Shown here: in pieces, positions 17,931 to 26,445 of the stretch | How the letters are laid out: each line of letters begins with the position of its first letter | Numbering within the stretch: position 1 is the first letter of the stretch | NCBI RefSeq assembly: GCF_025963695.1 | Contig: NZ_JAOQAH010000068.1 | Span: forward strand, 62,001 to 126,000 | DNA from: Segetibacter sp. | GTDB taxonomy: Bacteria; Bacteroidota; Bacteroidia; Chitinophagales; Chitinophagaceae | Length of the DNA stretch: 64,000 nucleotides | Reading direction: 5' to 3' | Position numbers and translations under genes: made by a program | The notes under the pieces: generated by a model | The model's database searches: none | The model's input: only the letters and a program-made list of their open reading frames with translations | Told to the model about the DNA's origin: nothing

Positions 17931-18975
17931 AAATATAAAACTCACTCAATACTCTCACGGCGGAGGTTGTGGTTGTAAAATAGCCCCCAGTGTTTTAGCG
18001 GAAATACTAAACAGTCAGTTTGCTTTCCCTGACAACAAAAATTTGTTGGTTGGTAACCATAGTAAAGATGATGCTGCCGTTTATGATCTCGGCAACGGTA
18101 CCGCAGTTATTAGTACTACCGACTTTTTTATGCCAATTGTAAACGATCCGTTTGACTTTGGCCGGATTGCCTCTGCTAACGCAATTAGTGACGTGTATGC
18201 AATGGGTGGTAAACCTATTATGGCAATTGCAATATTAGGATGGCCGATAGATAAATTACCTGCCTCGGTTGCACAAAAGGTTTTGGAAGGTAGTCGTTCA
18301 ATTTGTGCTGAAGCAGGAATACCCCTGGCAGGAGGGCACAGTATAGATGCCCCGGAACCTATATTTGGTTTAGCTGTTACAGGAATGGTGAATATTGAAA
18401 ACCTGAAGCAAAACAATACTGCTAAAGAAGGAGACCTGCTATTTATTACAAAAAGACTGGGTGTAGGCATTGTGTCAACAGCTCAAAAAAGAGAGCTGAT
18501 TACTGAGGAACATTTTGCATCTCTTTTAAAGCAACTGACACAATTAAATAGCCTGGGCGAGAAATTTGGTAAAATAAAAGGGGTGAACGCCATGACGGAT
18601 ATTACGGGTTTTGGATTATTGGGACATTTAACTGAGATGGCAGAGGGAAGTGGACTAACGGCAGAAATAGTGTACGACAAACTACCAATTATAGATGGAG
18701 CAAAAGACTACCTGGCTAAAAAAGTGGTTCCTGGTGCAACCAACCGGAACTGGAACAGCATAAGTGACGGGGTGATCTTTGATGGCTCGATTGATCAACA
18801 GGAAGCCATTAACTTACTTGCTGATCCTCAAACTAACGGAGGATTATTGATATCGGTAAGCGCAGACTCAGTAAAGGAGGTTGAAACGCTACTAACAGAA
18901 AATGGATATGCAGCATTTAGTAAGCCGATAGGAAAAATGATAAAATCGTCAGAAAAGGTAATAATGGTGATGTAA
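17923..18975 (+). CDS. selD: Selenide, water dikinase (selenophosphate synthetase)
   Basis: 350 residues. GGGCGCKI near the N-terminus gives the catalytic pair C16 and K19; the cysteine is encoded directly, so no selenocysteine readthrough is needed. DDAAVYDLGNGTAVISTTDFF and the GGHSIDAPEP and TDITGFGLLGHL motifs are typical of the ATP-binding AIRS-like fold. It makes selenophosphate from selenide and ATP. The start ATG lies inside the last codons of mnmH, and no selA, selB or selC appears in the window, so the product is probably used for tRNA selenation. Confidence 0.96.
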   Translation: MSENIKLTQYSHGGGCGCKIAPSVLAEILNSQFAFPDNKNLLVGNHSKDDAAVYDLGNGTAVISTTDFFMPIVNDPFDFGRIASANAISDVYAMGGKPIMAIAILGWPIDKLPASVAQKVLEGSRSICAEAGIPLAGGHSIDAPEPIFGLAVTGMVNIENLKQNNTAKEGDLLFITKRLGVGIVSTAQKRELITEEHFASLLKQLTQLNSLGEKFGKIKGVNAMTDITGFGLLGHLTEMAEGSGLTAEIVYDKLPIIDGAKDYLAKKVVPGATNRNWNSISDGVIFDGSIDQQEAINLLADPQTNGGLLISVSADSVKEVETLLTENGYAAFSKPIGKMIKSSEKVIMVM

Positions 18976-18977
18976 GA

Positions 18978-20054
18978 TTATTTAGACGCGGAAGTCCTGG
19001 ACCTTTTGGAAGAAATTGTTACATAATTGCGGATATCGAAAGAACGCAGTTTTTGGTTGATGGTAAAGGGACCTGCTGCTAGTCTTTCATTACTAATATA
19101 TCCATAACTGCCATTTCTAAATGTTATCCCTTCCGCTTGCCCCATACTTAGCGCGTCTGGCAGGTTTAGCTTTCTTTTGTTTCCATTAAAATAACTACCC
19201 CCGCTATAATCACTTAAAATTTGCATGAAATGTTTTCCCGGAGCTTTCGGAAAATATCCTATAAAAACTATTATTTGCTGCCCACGGGCTTTTCCGGCAC
19301 CTGTTACTAAAAAATCGGTTGCAAGTGTTTCGACTGAGTCCGCTATGTAAGAACCGGCCGCCGTACTATTGATCACATAATGGGTTGTATTTACGTTGAT
19401 CCAATTTTTACTAAATAAATGGATTTTCCCCCTATCGATAATCATTGCTTCACAATCATATTTTGTGTTATTTGTAGCTGAAACTTCGGGTAATAATTGA
19501 TTGGAGTATCGAAAAGAGATGACTTCAATCTTTTCTTTGGGAATAGTTACAACGGGGTTGGTTACATATTCAGCTACATCATTAAGAGCGAATTTGTAGA
19601 TTTTGAGATCTGTTCTTGCACCGTTTACATTGTTACCAAAATCGCCCACATAGAAATAGGTTCCATCAAAAGATATTTCTTCCCAATCTACATTAGTTGC
19701 GTCTTCTAAATTTACGGTTTGAAGCAAGGCGTCGGTCGCAGTATCAATTCTGTAAATAGCCGCTGCTCCTCCCCCATCGTTACAACTCCACAAATAATTG
19801 CCAACCATTTGTAACCCGCTGCTTTCGTTCAATAGTTTACTTATACTACGTACTTTTATAGGTGGAGCATATGTAGTGGTGTTATAAGTACAGGTACCGT
19901 TATTTTTGGAAGCAGCAGCATTGTAATTATTTGCCTTTAGATCAGTACAGCCGGTTTTCTGGGAATAAGAAGAAAGGGTGTTTATTACAAGAAAAAAGGC
20001 GATTGTAAAATGTATAACAAATTTCGATGCTATACTTTCATGCAAGAACTTCAC
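18978..20054 (-). CDS. Secreted protein of unknown function, probable beta-propeller
   Basis: 358 residues, convergent with selD and almost touching it. A hydrophobic segment (about 11-31) ending in SYSQ is a signal peptide. Residues 35-57 match the calcium-loop-like GC-TDxxAxNYNxxA-x-NG-TC motif seen in Bacteroidota surface proteins. The rest has repeated short strand patterns (LWSCNDGGGAAAIYRIDT, YFYVGDFGNN, IYKFALNDV), as in phytase-like or NHL-type propellers. No catalytic residues are evident and there is no clear T9SS tail; the last 15 residues are basic. Confidence 0.65.
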   Translation of the reverse strand: MKFLHESIASKFVIHFTIAFFLVINTLSSYSQKTGCTDLKANNYNAAASKNNGTCTYNTTTYAPPIKVRSISKLLNESSGLQMVGNYLWSCNDGGGAAAIYRIDTATDALLQTVNLEDATNVDWEEISFDGTYFYVGDFGNNVNGARTDLKIYKFALNDVAEYVTNPVVTIPKEKIEVISFRYSNQLLPEVSATNNTKYDCEAMIIDRGKIHLFSKNWINVNTTHYVINSTAAGSYIADSVETLATDFLVTGAGKARGQQIIVFIGYFPKAPGKHFMQILSDYSGGSYFNGNKRKLNLPDALSMGQAEGITFRNGSYGYISNERLAAGPFTINQKLRSFDIRNYVTISSKRSRTSASK

Positions 20055-20119
20055 TCGATTTTAAATTTAGCAGGTGGTAAACAGCCCTGACATTTTGAAA
20101 TAAAGAACCCATTTAAAAC

Positions 20120-20156
20120 AACGTCATTAACCGAACAACTGTTGGCTAATGACGTT
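20120..20156 (-). terminator. Hairpin after the small acidic-protein gene
   Basis: AACGTCATTA (20120-20129) pairs with TAATGACGTT (20147-20156); on minus it is followed by TGTTTTAAAT. It lies 33 bases beyond the stop of the minus-strand acidic-protein gene. Confidence 0.6.
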
Positions 20157-20188
20157 GCATGAGATATAAAAATTCGAATATCTCGGAT

Positions 20189-20434
20189 TTAAAAAATAGT
20201 CGTCTTTTTCTCTATCTCATCCGGATCGTCACCAATTTCTGTTTCAGTAAAAGGATCGTCGTCATCTTCATCGTCATCTTCTTCAGTATCAGGATCTGCC
20301 TGTCCCGGATCTTCACTTGGTAAGTGCTCGGGTTCAACTTCTGGTTTTTGTTTAGGATCTGTTTCGGGCTCTATCGCCTCTTTCACTAAATAAATTTGTT
20401 CGGAAAGCCCAGTTGTATTAGCAGGTTTAAACAT
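20189..20434 (-). CDS. Small, highly acidic protein of unknown function
   Basis: From ATG 20434 (MFKPANTTGLSEQIYLVKEA) the product has 81 residues; an upstream ATG at 20476 is in frame but adds an unlikely tail. After residue 25 the chain is dominated by Glu, Asp and Pro, including EEDDDEDDDD, and is predicted to be disordered. There is no signal peptide or cysteine. A hairpin follows the stop codon. Codon use looks normal for the region, and the length of the open frame supports a real gene. Role unknown; metal or basic-protein binding would be guesses. Confidence 0.55.
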   Translation of the reverse strand: MFKPANTTGLSEQIYLVKEAIEPETDPKQKPEVEPEHLPSEDPGQADPDTEEDDDEDDDDPFTETEIGDDPDEIEKKTTIF

Positions 20435-20839
20435 GATAGTTAAATTTTTATGATTAACAATGAAAGACCACCACAAAGAAACTTAATAAAACTTAAAAGA
20501 AACAACTCACAATCCCGGGTGCTTCTTCGTTTAGGTCTTACTACTTTCTGTTGCCTATAAATAAATAATGCCACGGATTATTTGCCGTTATTCTTTTATA
20601 ACAATTAACCATGTTATTAGCAAAACCTTCCTTTAAATCTTAAATAGAGGTTCGATAACAAACATGCATCAAACCTGGAAATGAACAATTACAAGCCCAA
20701 AAAAAATCTGCGCCCGTAACAACAGAACGCAGATTAGTAAATTTCGCAGATATTGGGTTGGGGGGCAGTATAGGATATTTTAAAATCAGTATAAGCTCTT
20801 TGCTTTACAAACACTTGGACCAGGAGTGGACAGGAAGGT
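20435..20839. other. Intergenic stretch with a hairpin
   Basis: 405 bases between the acidic-protein gene and the MFS gene, both on minus. It carries the inverted repeat at 20705-20735 that can end the MFS transcript; the remainder is AT-rich and presumably holds the acidic gene promoter. Confidence 0.4.
20705..20735 (-). terminator. Hairpin after the MFS gene
   Basis: AATCTGCG (20705-20712) and CGCAGATT (20728-20735) form an 8-bp stem; on minus a T-run (TTTTTTT) follows, so it fits a terminator of the MFS gene about 100 bases upstream. Confidence 0.65.
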
Positions 20840-22042
20840 TTAAAAAAGAACTTGCTTTTTTAAACTCCGGGGTTTAAAATACAGATGTATTAACAGTGCT
20901 ATAACTGACAGTATCAAACCCATCGTAGCAACTCCTTTCCAATTGTAAATATGCCATGCCTGTGTTGCAAGTAATGTTCCGATGGAACCTCCTATGAAAT
21001 AGGTAACCATGTATACTGTGTTCATTCGATTTCGTGCCTCGGGTCTAATCGAAAAAATAGATGCCTGGTTAGAAATATGAGCGGCTTGCACTCCCATGTC
21101 CATCAGTATTACACCGACAATCAATCCTGCCATGCTACTGGCCGAAAATCCAAAAATTATAAAGGAAATTATTACGATACCGATACTCATTGCTGTAAGC
21201 CAATGGCCATTTCCCCTGTCGCTTAACCTACCCATTTGTGATGCAGCCAAAGCACCAAAAGCGCCAACCAAGCCAAACGCACCGGCCACTTCACTTCCGG
21301 CACGAAATTGCGGCTGAGCAAGCAAGAACACCAGCGTGCTCCAAAATCCGGCAAAACCAGCGAAACACAAAGCGCCTCGTACAGCAGCAACTCTTAGTAT
21401 TGGCTCTTCTTTAATTATGGAAATTAATGACGTCATTAGTTCCCTATAGTTTCCCTTGTATTCAGGGTACACTTCGGGCAAAAGAAAATAAAGCGCTATG
21501 GCCAGAATGACCATTAAAACCGCTGCAATCACAAACATTGCCCGCCAACCAAAGTGTGCACCTACATAACCACTTACTGTGCGCGACAACAAGATACCTA
21601 TCAATAATCCACTCATTACAAAGCCAATCGTCTTACCTCTTTGCTCAGGGGCAGAAAGATGAGCAGCCATTGGTATAATTAATTGTGGAATGATAGAAAA
21701 AGCCCCAATAAGGAAACTGGCGAACATCAAAATATGTATTGAAGGGGCCCAGGCAGCCAACAACAAAGCAACAATATCAATCACAAATACTGTCATTATT
21801 AATTGCTTTCGCTTCAGCATGTCTCCTAATGGTACGCAAAAAAGCATCCCTGCAGCATACCCTATTTGGGTAAGCATAGCTAAGATTCCACCTTCTGCTT
21901 CAGTGACATTAAAGTCTTTTGAAATATCACCTAAAAGAGGTTGGTTATAGTAAATATTGGCTACGACTAAACCCGTTGCAATTGTCATTACCCACAAATG
22001 CAATTTGGTTAAACCTTGTTTTACATTATTTTCTTGATTCAT
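20840..22042 (-). CDS. MFS transporter, DHA1-like efflux type
   Basis: About 400 residues from ATG 22042 (MNQENNVKQG); 20 more residues are possible from 22105 but look non-coding. Twelve hydrophobic helices are evident. NIYYNQPLLGDISKDF in helix 1 and GDMLKRKQLI in the loop between helices 2 and 3 (the major facilitator signature) place it in the drug/sugar-efflux branch often named YgaY/AraJ-like. Substrate unknown. It stands alone: the divergent neighbour is the Mn-catalase operon, so regulation by oxidative or metal stress is possible but unproven. Confidence 0.85.
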   Translation of the reverse strand: MNQENNVKQGLTKLHLWVMTIATGLVVANIYYNQPLLGDISKDFNVTEAEGGILAMLTQIGYAAGMLFCVPLGDMLKRKQLIMTVFVIDIVALLLAAWAPSIHILMFASFLIGAFSIIPQLIIPMAAHLSAPEQRGKTIGFVMSGLLIGILLSRTVSGYVGAHFGWRAMFVIAAVLMVILAIALYFLLPEVYPEYKGNYRELMTSLISIIKEEPILRVAAVRGALCFAGFAGFWSTLVFLLAQPQFRAGSEVAGAFGLVGAFGALAASQMGRLSDRGNGHWLTAMSIGIVIISFIIFGFSASSMAGLIVGVILMDMGVQAAHISNQASIFSIRPEARNRMNTVYMVTYFIGGSIGTLLATQAWHIYNWKGVATMGLILSVIALLIHLYFKPRSLKKQVLF

Positions 22043-22196
22043 TTGCTTCGGCAGGTTGTTACAGACAATTAGCTGCAACATTAATTCAATGAGTTTTGAT
22101 TGCAAAAAATCGCAACGGGAATAAATCCAAATTAAGGGAATGATAAGTTGAAGCCCCGCCTTTCATCGTAGTAACCCCCATTCCCCAAATGAAAGA

Positions 22197-22216
22197 AACC
22201 ATGCAATGGCATGGTT
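22197..22216. promoter_or_regulatory. Palindrome upstream of the catalase operon
   Basis: AACCATGC (22197-22204) and GCATGGTT (22209-22216) are exact inverted copies around AATG, 40 bases before the catalase start. It could be an operator or a hairpin in the leader. Confidence 0.45.
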
Positions 22217-22256
22217 TTGCTAACTCAATAACTTTCATACTATAAATTTTATACTT

Positions 22257-23243
22257 ATGTTTTACCATGTAAAAGACTTACAATTCAATGCGAGGGTATC
22301 AAAGCCTGATCCCGCATTTGCCACATTGTTACTGGAACAATTTGGTGGAGCCAATGGCGAGCTGGCTGCCGCACTTCGTTACTTTGTGCAGGCATTCGGG
22401 GCCAAAAATCCTTATCCTGACAAGTACGACCTGTTAATGGATATAGCCACCGAAGAGTTCAGCCATCTTGAAATAGTAGGTGCAACTATCCAAATGCTTT
22501 TGACCGGTGTAAACGGAGACTTGAAAAAAGCAGCAGAGACTTCTGAAATTATGCAGTTACTTGATGGAAAGGCTGCTAAAGAAAATATGATTCACCAGGC
22601 TATGGTAGCTCCTCAATTTTTTGTAGCAACAGGTGGAGGTCCGGCATATACAAACAGCCAGGGTGTACCCTGGACAGCAGCATACATTAATGGAGATGCA
22701 CAAGGTGATCTTACATCTGACCTTCGCTCTGATATTGCCGCTGAAACACGCGCTAAAATGGTATACGAGTATCTTTTACAGTTCACCGACGATCCTTATG
22801 TGCAGGAGACCTTGCGCTTTCTGATGACAAGAGAGGTGGCACATTACCAAATGTTTGAAGCTGCCCTGGCAACCATTAAACCAAACTTTCCGATGGGAGT
22901 TTTGCAAGCCGACACCAGGTATAGTAATTTATACTTCAACATGTCTAGCGGTAACGCTATTCGCGGTCCATGGAACCAGGGAGAAAGTACGCAATTAGGC
23001 GAAACCTGGCAATACATTGAAGACCCCATAAAGCATGTTTTACAAACAAACAGTTTGCTTGATCAAACACCGACAGAAACAAGCAGCACTAAAGATGTAA
23101 ATAACCAGCTTGAAATTGACCTGGGTAAAATGCGTAGCGATATTGTAAATGCTGCTGCACCGATTGGCCCACAACAGTGGAATAAACCTTTAGGTGATGA
23201 TGACCTTGGAGTAAGCATGGACAAAGCGAACCTAGACAGATAA
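22257..23243 (+). CDS. Manganese catalase family protein
   Basis: 328 residues. The ferritin-like four-helix core shows the dimanganese ligands: E35 in GANGELAAALRY, E67 and H70 in ATEEFSHLE, a later glutamate in AAETRAKMVYEYLL and histidine in REVAHYQMFE. ATGGGPAYTNSQGVPW is the conserved Mn-catalase segment. It should break down hydrogen peroxide in the cytoplasm without haem. The C-terminal 80 residues form the typical less ordered wrap. Its stop codon overlaps the next start (TAATG), a coupled operon with the DsbA-like gene. Confidence 0.92.
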   Translation: MFYHVKDLQFNARVSKPDPAFATLLLEQFGGANGELAAALRYFVQAFGAKNPYPDKYDLLMDIATEEFSHLEIVGATIQMLLTGVNGDLKKAAETSEIMQLLDGKAAKENMIHQAMVAPQFFVATGGGPAYTNSQGVPWTAAYINGDAQGDLTSDLRSDIAAETRAKMVYEYLLQFTDDPYVQETLRFLMTREVAHYQMFEAALATIKPNFPMGVLQADTRYSNLYFNMSSGNAIRGPWNQGESTQLGETWQYIEDPIKHVLQTNSLLDQTPTETSSTKDVNNQLEIDLGKMRSDIVNAAAPIGPQQWNKPLGDDDLGVSMDKANLDR

Positions 23244-24040
23244 TGATAGTGCAACAAATAGAACAAGGGTTAAGAGATATAATGGAGGGTGAAGAAAATA
23301 AAGCGGATCGTGTAGAAATAACCTTTTACACTGATCCGCTTTGTTGTTGGAGTTGGGCTTTTGAACCGCAGTGGCGAAAGCTTCAATATGAATTTCAGGA
23401 CAAATTGGTATTGAGATATGTTATGACCGGCCTTTTACCAAGCTGGAAAAATTATAGCGATTCTGTTTATTCTGTAAGTCGCCCTCAACAAATGGGACCG
23501 GTTTGGATGGAAGCTTGCGAAACTTCGGGCATGCCGATTAATAGTAAAATTTGGGTTGAAGATCCTCCCGCCTCTTCTTACCCCGCGTGTATTGCAGTAA
23601 AATGCATACAACTACAATCGCAGGATGCATCGGTAAAATACCTCAGGCTACTTCGGGAGGCGGTAATGTTGCAAGGTAAAAACATAGCAAAACAAGATGT
23701 TCTTATACAAATTGCTAAAAAGATTGCGACTGATTTTCCGGGTGTAATAAACCTGGCGCAGTTTGCCAACGACCTGACTAGCGACAGCGGCGTGGAGGCA
23801 TTTCGTCCGGATTGGCAGGAAGCGCAAAGCCGAAATATTACCCGCAGCCCCACATTAATTATGAGGTCTCGAAGCAAACCGGCAATAATGCTGACCGGCT
23901 ATCGTCCTTACCCGGTTTTATTGGAGGCGCTTAAACAGGTATCTCCGGCCATAGTGCCAACACTCAATCCCCTTGAAGTGGAAAGCTACAAGCGTTTCTG
24001 GGGCGATTTGCAGCAAAGGGAGGTAGAGGAAATATTATAA
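23243..24040 (+). CDS. DsbA-family thioredoxin-fold protein with a CxxS site
   Basis: 265 residues. After a 25-residue leader without a signal peptide comes ITFYTDPLCCWSWAFEPQWR, the first strand and active site of the DsbA/FrnE/SpxH branch. The motif is C34-C35-W36-S37, so the second cysteine of CxxC is replaced by serine. Helical insert and the cis-proline region (NITRSPTLIM) are present. With no export signal and a start overlapping the catalase stop, it is likely cytosolic and acts with the catalase against oxidants, or as a SpxH-like adaptor; both are inferences. Confidence 0.75.
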   Translation: MIVQQIEQGLRDIMEGEENKADRVEITFYTDPLCCWSWAFEPQWRKLQYEFQDKLVLRYVMTGLLPSWKNYSDSVYSVSRPQQMGPVWMEACETSGMPINSKIWVEDPPASSYPACIAVKCIQLQSQDASVKYLRLLREAVMLQGKNIAKQDVLIQIAKKIATDFPGVINLAQFANDLTSDSGVEAFRPDWQEAQSRNITRSPTLIMRSRSKPAIMLTGYRPYPVLLEALKQVSPAIVPTLNPLEVESYKRFWGDLQQREVEEIL

Positions 24041-24190
24041 ATACAGCAATCACTGTTAATATGAGAGATACCGTTTGTACAACCCTTTTAGGGCCAAACA
24101 CATGGCTTATAGAGGTTATGTCGCGATCCATTTTGTTTCTTCAAACGTCCGCTGAAAAAAGTTTAATTGATAAACTACAGATGAACGGAT

Positions 24191-24202
24191 TGCGACGCAA
24201 CG
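24191..24202 (-). repeat. Dispersed intergenic repeat, copy 4 (CGTTGCGTCGCA)
   Basis: Minus-strand core preceded by CAT and followed by AATCCGTTCATC, the flank type of the copies at 8641 and 62554. It lies between two plus-strand genes. Confidence 0.8.
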
Positions 24203-24294
24203 ATGTTTAACCGGAGTTGAATATGTTTGTACCATAAACGCCAGGTAAACAAACTGTGCAAAAACACTAATTCTCTCTGCTTATTTAAACAAAA

Positions 24295-26094
24295 ATGAGA
24301 AACTTTTCTTTCGGGCTTCTTGCCTGTTTATTTTCATTCTCTGCTACTTCTCAACATATCCGCTACCAGTTCGCTGCTCCTAATGCGGTACACCATGAGG
24401 CAGAGATAACAGTAATAGCTGACGGACTTACTGGCTCTTCTGCAATCTTTAGAATGAGCCGTTCATCGCCGGGTCGGTATGCAAAGCACGAATTTGGGAA
24501 GAACGTGTACAATGTGGCGGCTTACGACGCAGCAGGCAAACCACTGAAAGTAAATAAAGACGATGCCGACGTATATAGAGTAACAGGGCACAAAGGAACT
24601 GTAAAACTCACTTATACCTTATATGGAAATTATGCCGACGGAACGTATGCAAGCATCGATATTTCAGGTTTTCACTTAAACATGCCCGCTTCTTTTATGT
24701 GGGTGAAAGGCCTGGAAAATGCCCCGATAACCATCCAGTTTTCGGTACCGGTCGCCAGTTGGAAAATTGCCACCCAGCTAAAACCTACAGCTGACCCCCG
24801 CACATTTACTGCACCCAATCTTCAGTATTTTATGGATGCTCCTACCAAAGTTGGCAACCTTCACATACGTGAGTGGACAGTTACAAATACCGATAATAAA
24901 CCTTTAAAATTCAGATTAGCATTAGATGCGGAAGGGCGGGAAGCTTTAATTGACAGTTTTACTGAAAAAGTGAAACGGATTGTAATAGCAGCTAAAAACG
25001 TTTTTGGTGAGTATGCTGCTTATGACTATGGAACGTACACTTTTATTGCCAGTATAAATCCTTCTGTTTACGGGGATGGTATGGAGCACCGTAATTCGAC
25101 CATGATAACCATTCCAACTGATTTTGATGGCAGCGATGACCTTTTAGGCGTTTTTGCTCACGAGTTCTTCCATTCCTGGAACGTGGAGCGTATAAGACCT
25201 AAGAGCCTTGAACCTTTTAATTTCGAGAAGAGCAATATGAGCGAAGCGCTTTGGGTTGCCGAAGGTTTTACACAGTACTATGGAAGTCTTATACAAGCCC
25301 GTGCAGGACTGCTTTCTGACTCAGGTTTTGTTGACGATTTGAGCAGGCTGGTAAATGCAAAAACAAATACTCCTGCGGGCCAATTATACAATCCAATAGA
25401 AAACAGTCAGCGTGCCGTGTTTGTAGATGCAGGCGTATCGATAGATCGTACCAATTATCTTAACATGTTCACCTCCTACTATTCTTACGGTGGTGCTATT
25501 GCCTTGGCTCTCGATCTCGAGTTGCGCGCCAGGTTCAACAAATCCCAGGATGATGTAATGAAGGAGCTTTGGAAAAAACACGGAAAAACTGAAATTCCTT
25601 ATACTATACCTGATGTACAAAGTGCCCTTGCAACCGTAACCAATACAGCTTATGCCAACATTTTTTTTAAAAAATATGTGTATGGCCACGATGCTATTGA
25701 CTATAAAAAATTGTTTGCTGCTGCCGGTTATTCTATCAGCCCTGCAAATGCAGGTAAAGCTTCGTTAGGTCGCATTAGCTTTGATAGTACTGAGAATGGT
25801 TTAGCCATTTCTAAAAATACTATCCGCAATACACCTTTGTATAACGCAGGGTTGGATGTAGATGATATCATTATCGAGCTAGATGGTAAGAGACCTAAAG
25901 GAACGGGCGATGTCAACGATATTATAAGCAACCATAAAATAGGCGATAAAATAGCTGCTACATATTTGCATCGTAAAAACGAAATTAAAACCACAATTAC
26001 CCTAACTGAAGATCCCTGGATAAAAATTGAAAAAACACCTGGCAGTACAGAGAAGCAACAAGCGTTAAGCAAGCAATGGATGAAAGGCCATTAA
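24295..26094 (+). CDS. M61-family metallopeptidase with PDZ domain
   Basis: 599 residues; signal peptide to about residue 19 (SFSATSQ). The N-terminal beta domain (about 20-190) precedes the gluzincin catalytic domain with H289-E-F-F-H293 and, 20-30 residues later, ALWVAEGFTQYYG carrying the third zinc ligand. A PDZ domain (about 495-570) includes NAGLDVDDIIIELDG. This is the layout of glycyl aminopeptidase-like M61 enzymes, probably periplasmic. There is no T9SS tail. Monocistronic, with a 351-base gap after it. Confidence 0.92.
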   Translation: MRNFSFGLLACLFSFSATSQHIRYQFAAPNAVHHEAEITVIADGLTGSSAIFRMSRSSPGRYAKHEFGKNVYNVAAYDAAGKPLKVNKDDADVYRVTGHKGTVKLTYTLYGNYADGTYASIDISGFHLNMPASFMWVKGLENAPITIQFSVPVASWKIATQLKPTADPRTFTAPNLQYFMDAPTKVGNLHIREWTVTNTDNKPLKFRLALDAEGREALIDSFTEKVKRIVIAAKNVFGEYAAYDYGTYTFIASINPSVYGDGMEHRNSTMITIPTDFDGSDDLLGVFAHEFFHSWNVERIRPKSLEPFNFEKSNMSEALWVAEGFTQYYGSLIQARAGLLSDSGFVDDLSRLVNAKTNTPAGQLYNPIENSQRAVFVDAGVSIDRTNYLNMFTSYYSYGGAIALALDLELRARFNKSQDDVMKELWKKHGKTEIPYTIPDVQSALATVTNTAYANIFFKKYVYGHDAIDYKKLFAAAGYSISPANAGKASLGRISFDSTENGLAISKNTIRNTPLYNAGLDVDDIIIELDGKRPKGTGDVNDIISNHKIGDKIAATYLHRKNEIKTTITLTEDPWIKIEKTPGSTEKQQALSKQWMKGH

Positions 26095-26445
26095 TGTTTG
26101 GTTCTTTTTTTTACCAGCTTTGGTACCTTTTTGAATCATGGTTGTGTCACTCACTTCTGCCTGCAAATCTTTTATGAGCGCCAATTGTGCAACACCTTGT
26201 ATAGGGTGTTAGGCTTCCAATTATTAGAGCATCCATACTTTTCATTTGTATTTTTTATACATTCGCACCTCTCTTTAAGGTAAAGCCTTAATAAGCAACA
26301 TAAACTTCACCTCTGTAAAAGGAAACAATGTTTTTGTTGAAGTCATACAGTTGGTCATAATAAAAGAAATCGATCTTAAACCGAGACCTTTAAAATTAAC
26401 ACCTGCTACTAGCGACTACATTCATTATAAAAAAACTACTGCTGC
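26095..26445. other. Gene-free stretch with dispersed 20-mer and a hairpin
   Basis: Holds the second copy of the 20-mer (26137-26156, minus) and a small inverted repeat, AACACC with GGTGTT, near 26190-26210. The last 100 bases are AT-rich and presumably carry the nagB promoter. No coding frame is convincing. Confidence 0.45.
26137..26156 (-). repeat. Dispersed 20-mer, copy 2
   Basis: On minus the sequence reads AAGTGAGTGACACAACCATG, one base different from the copies at 4527 and 30510. It is 42 bases after the M61 gene. Confidence 0.7.
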
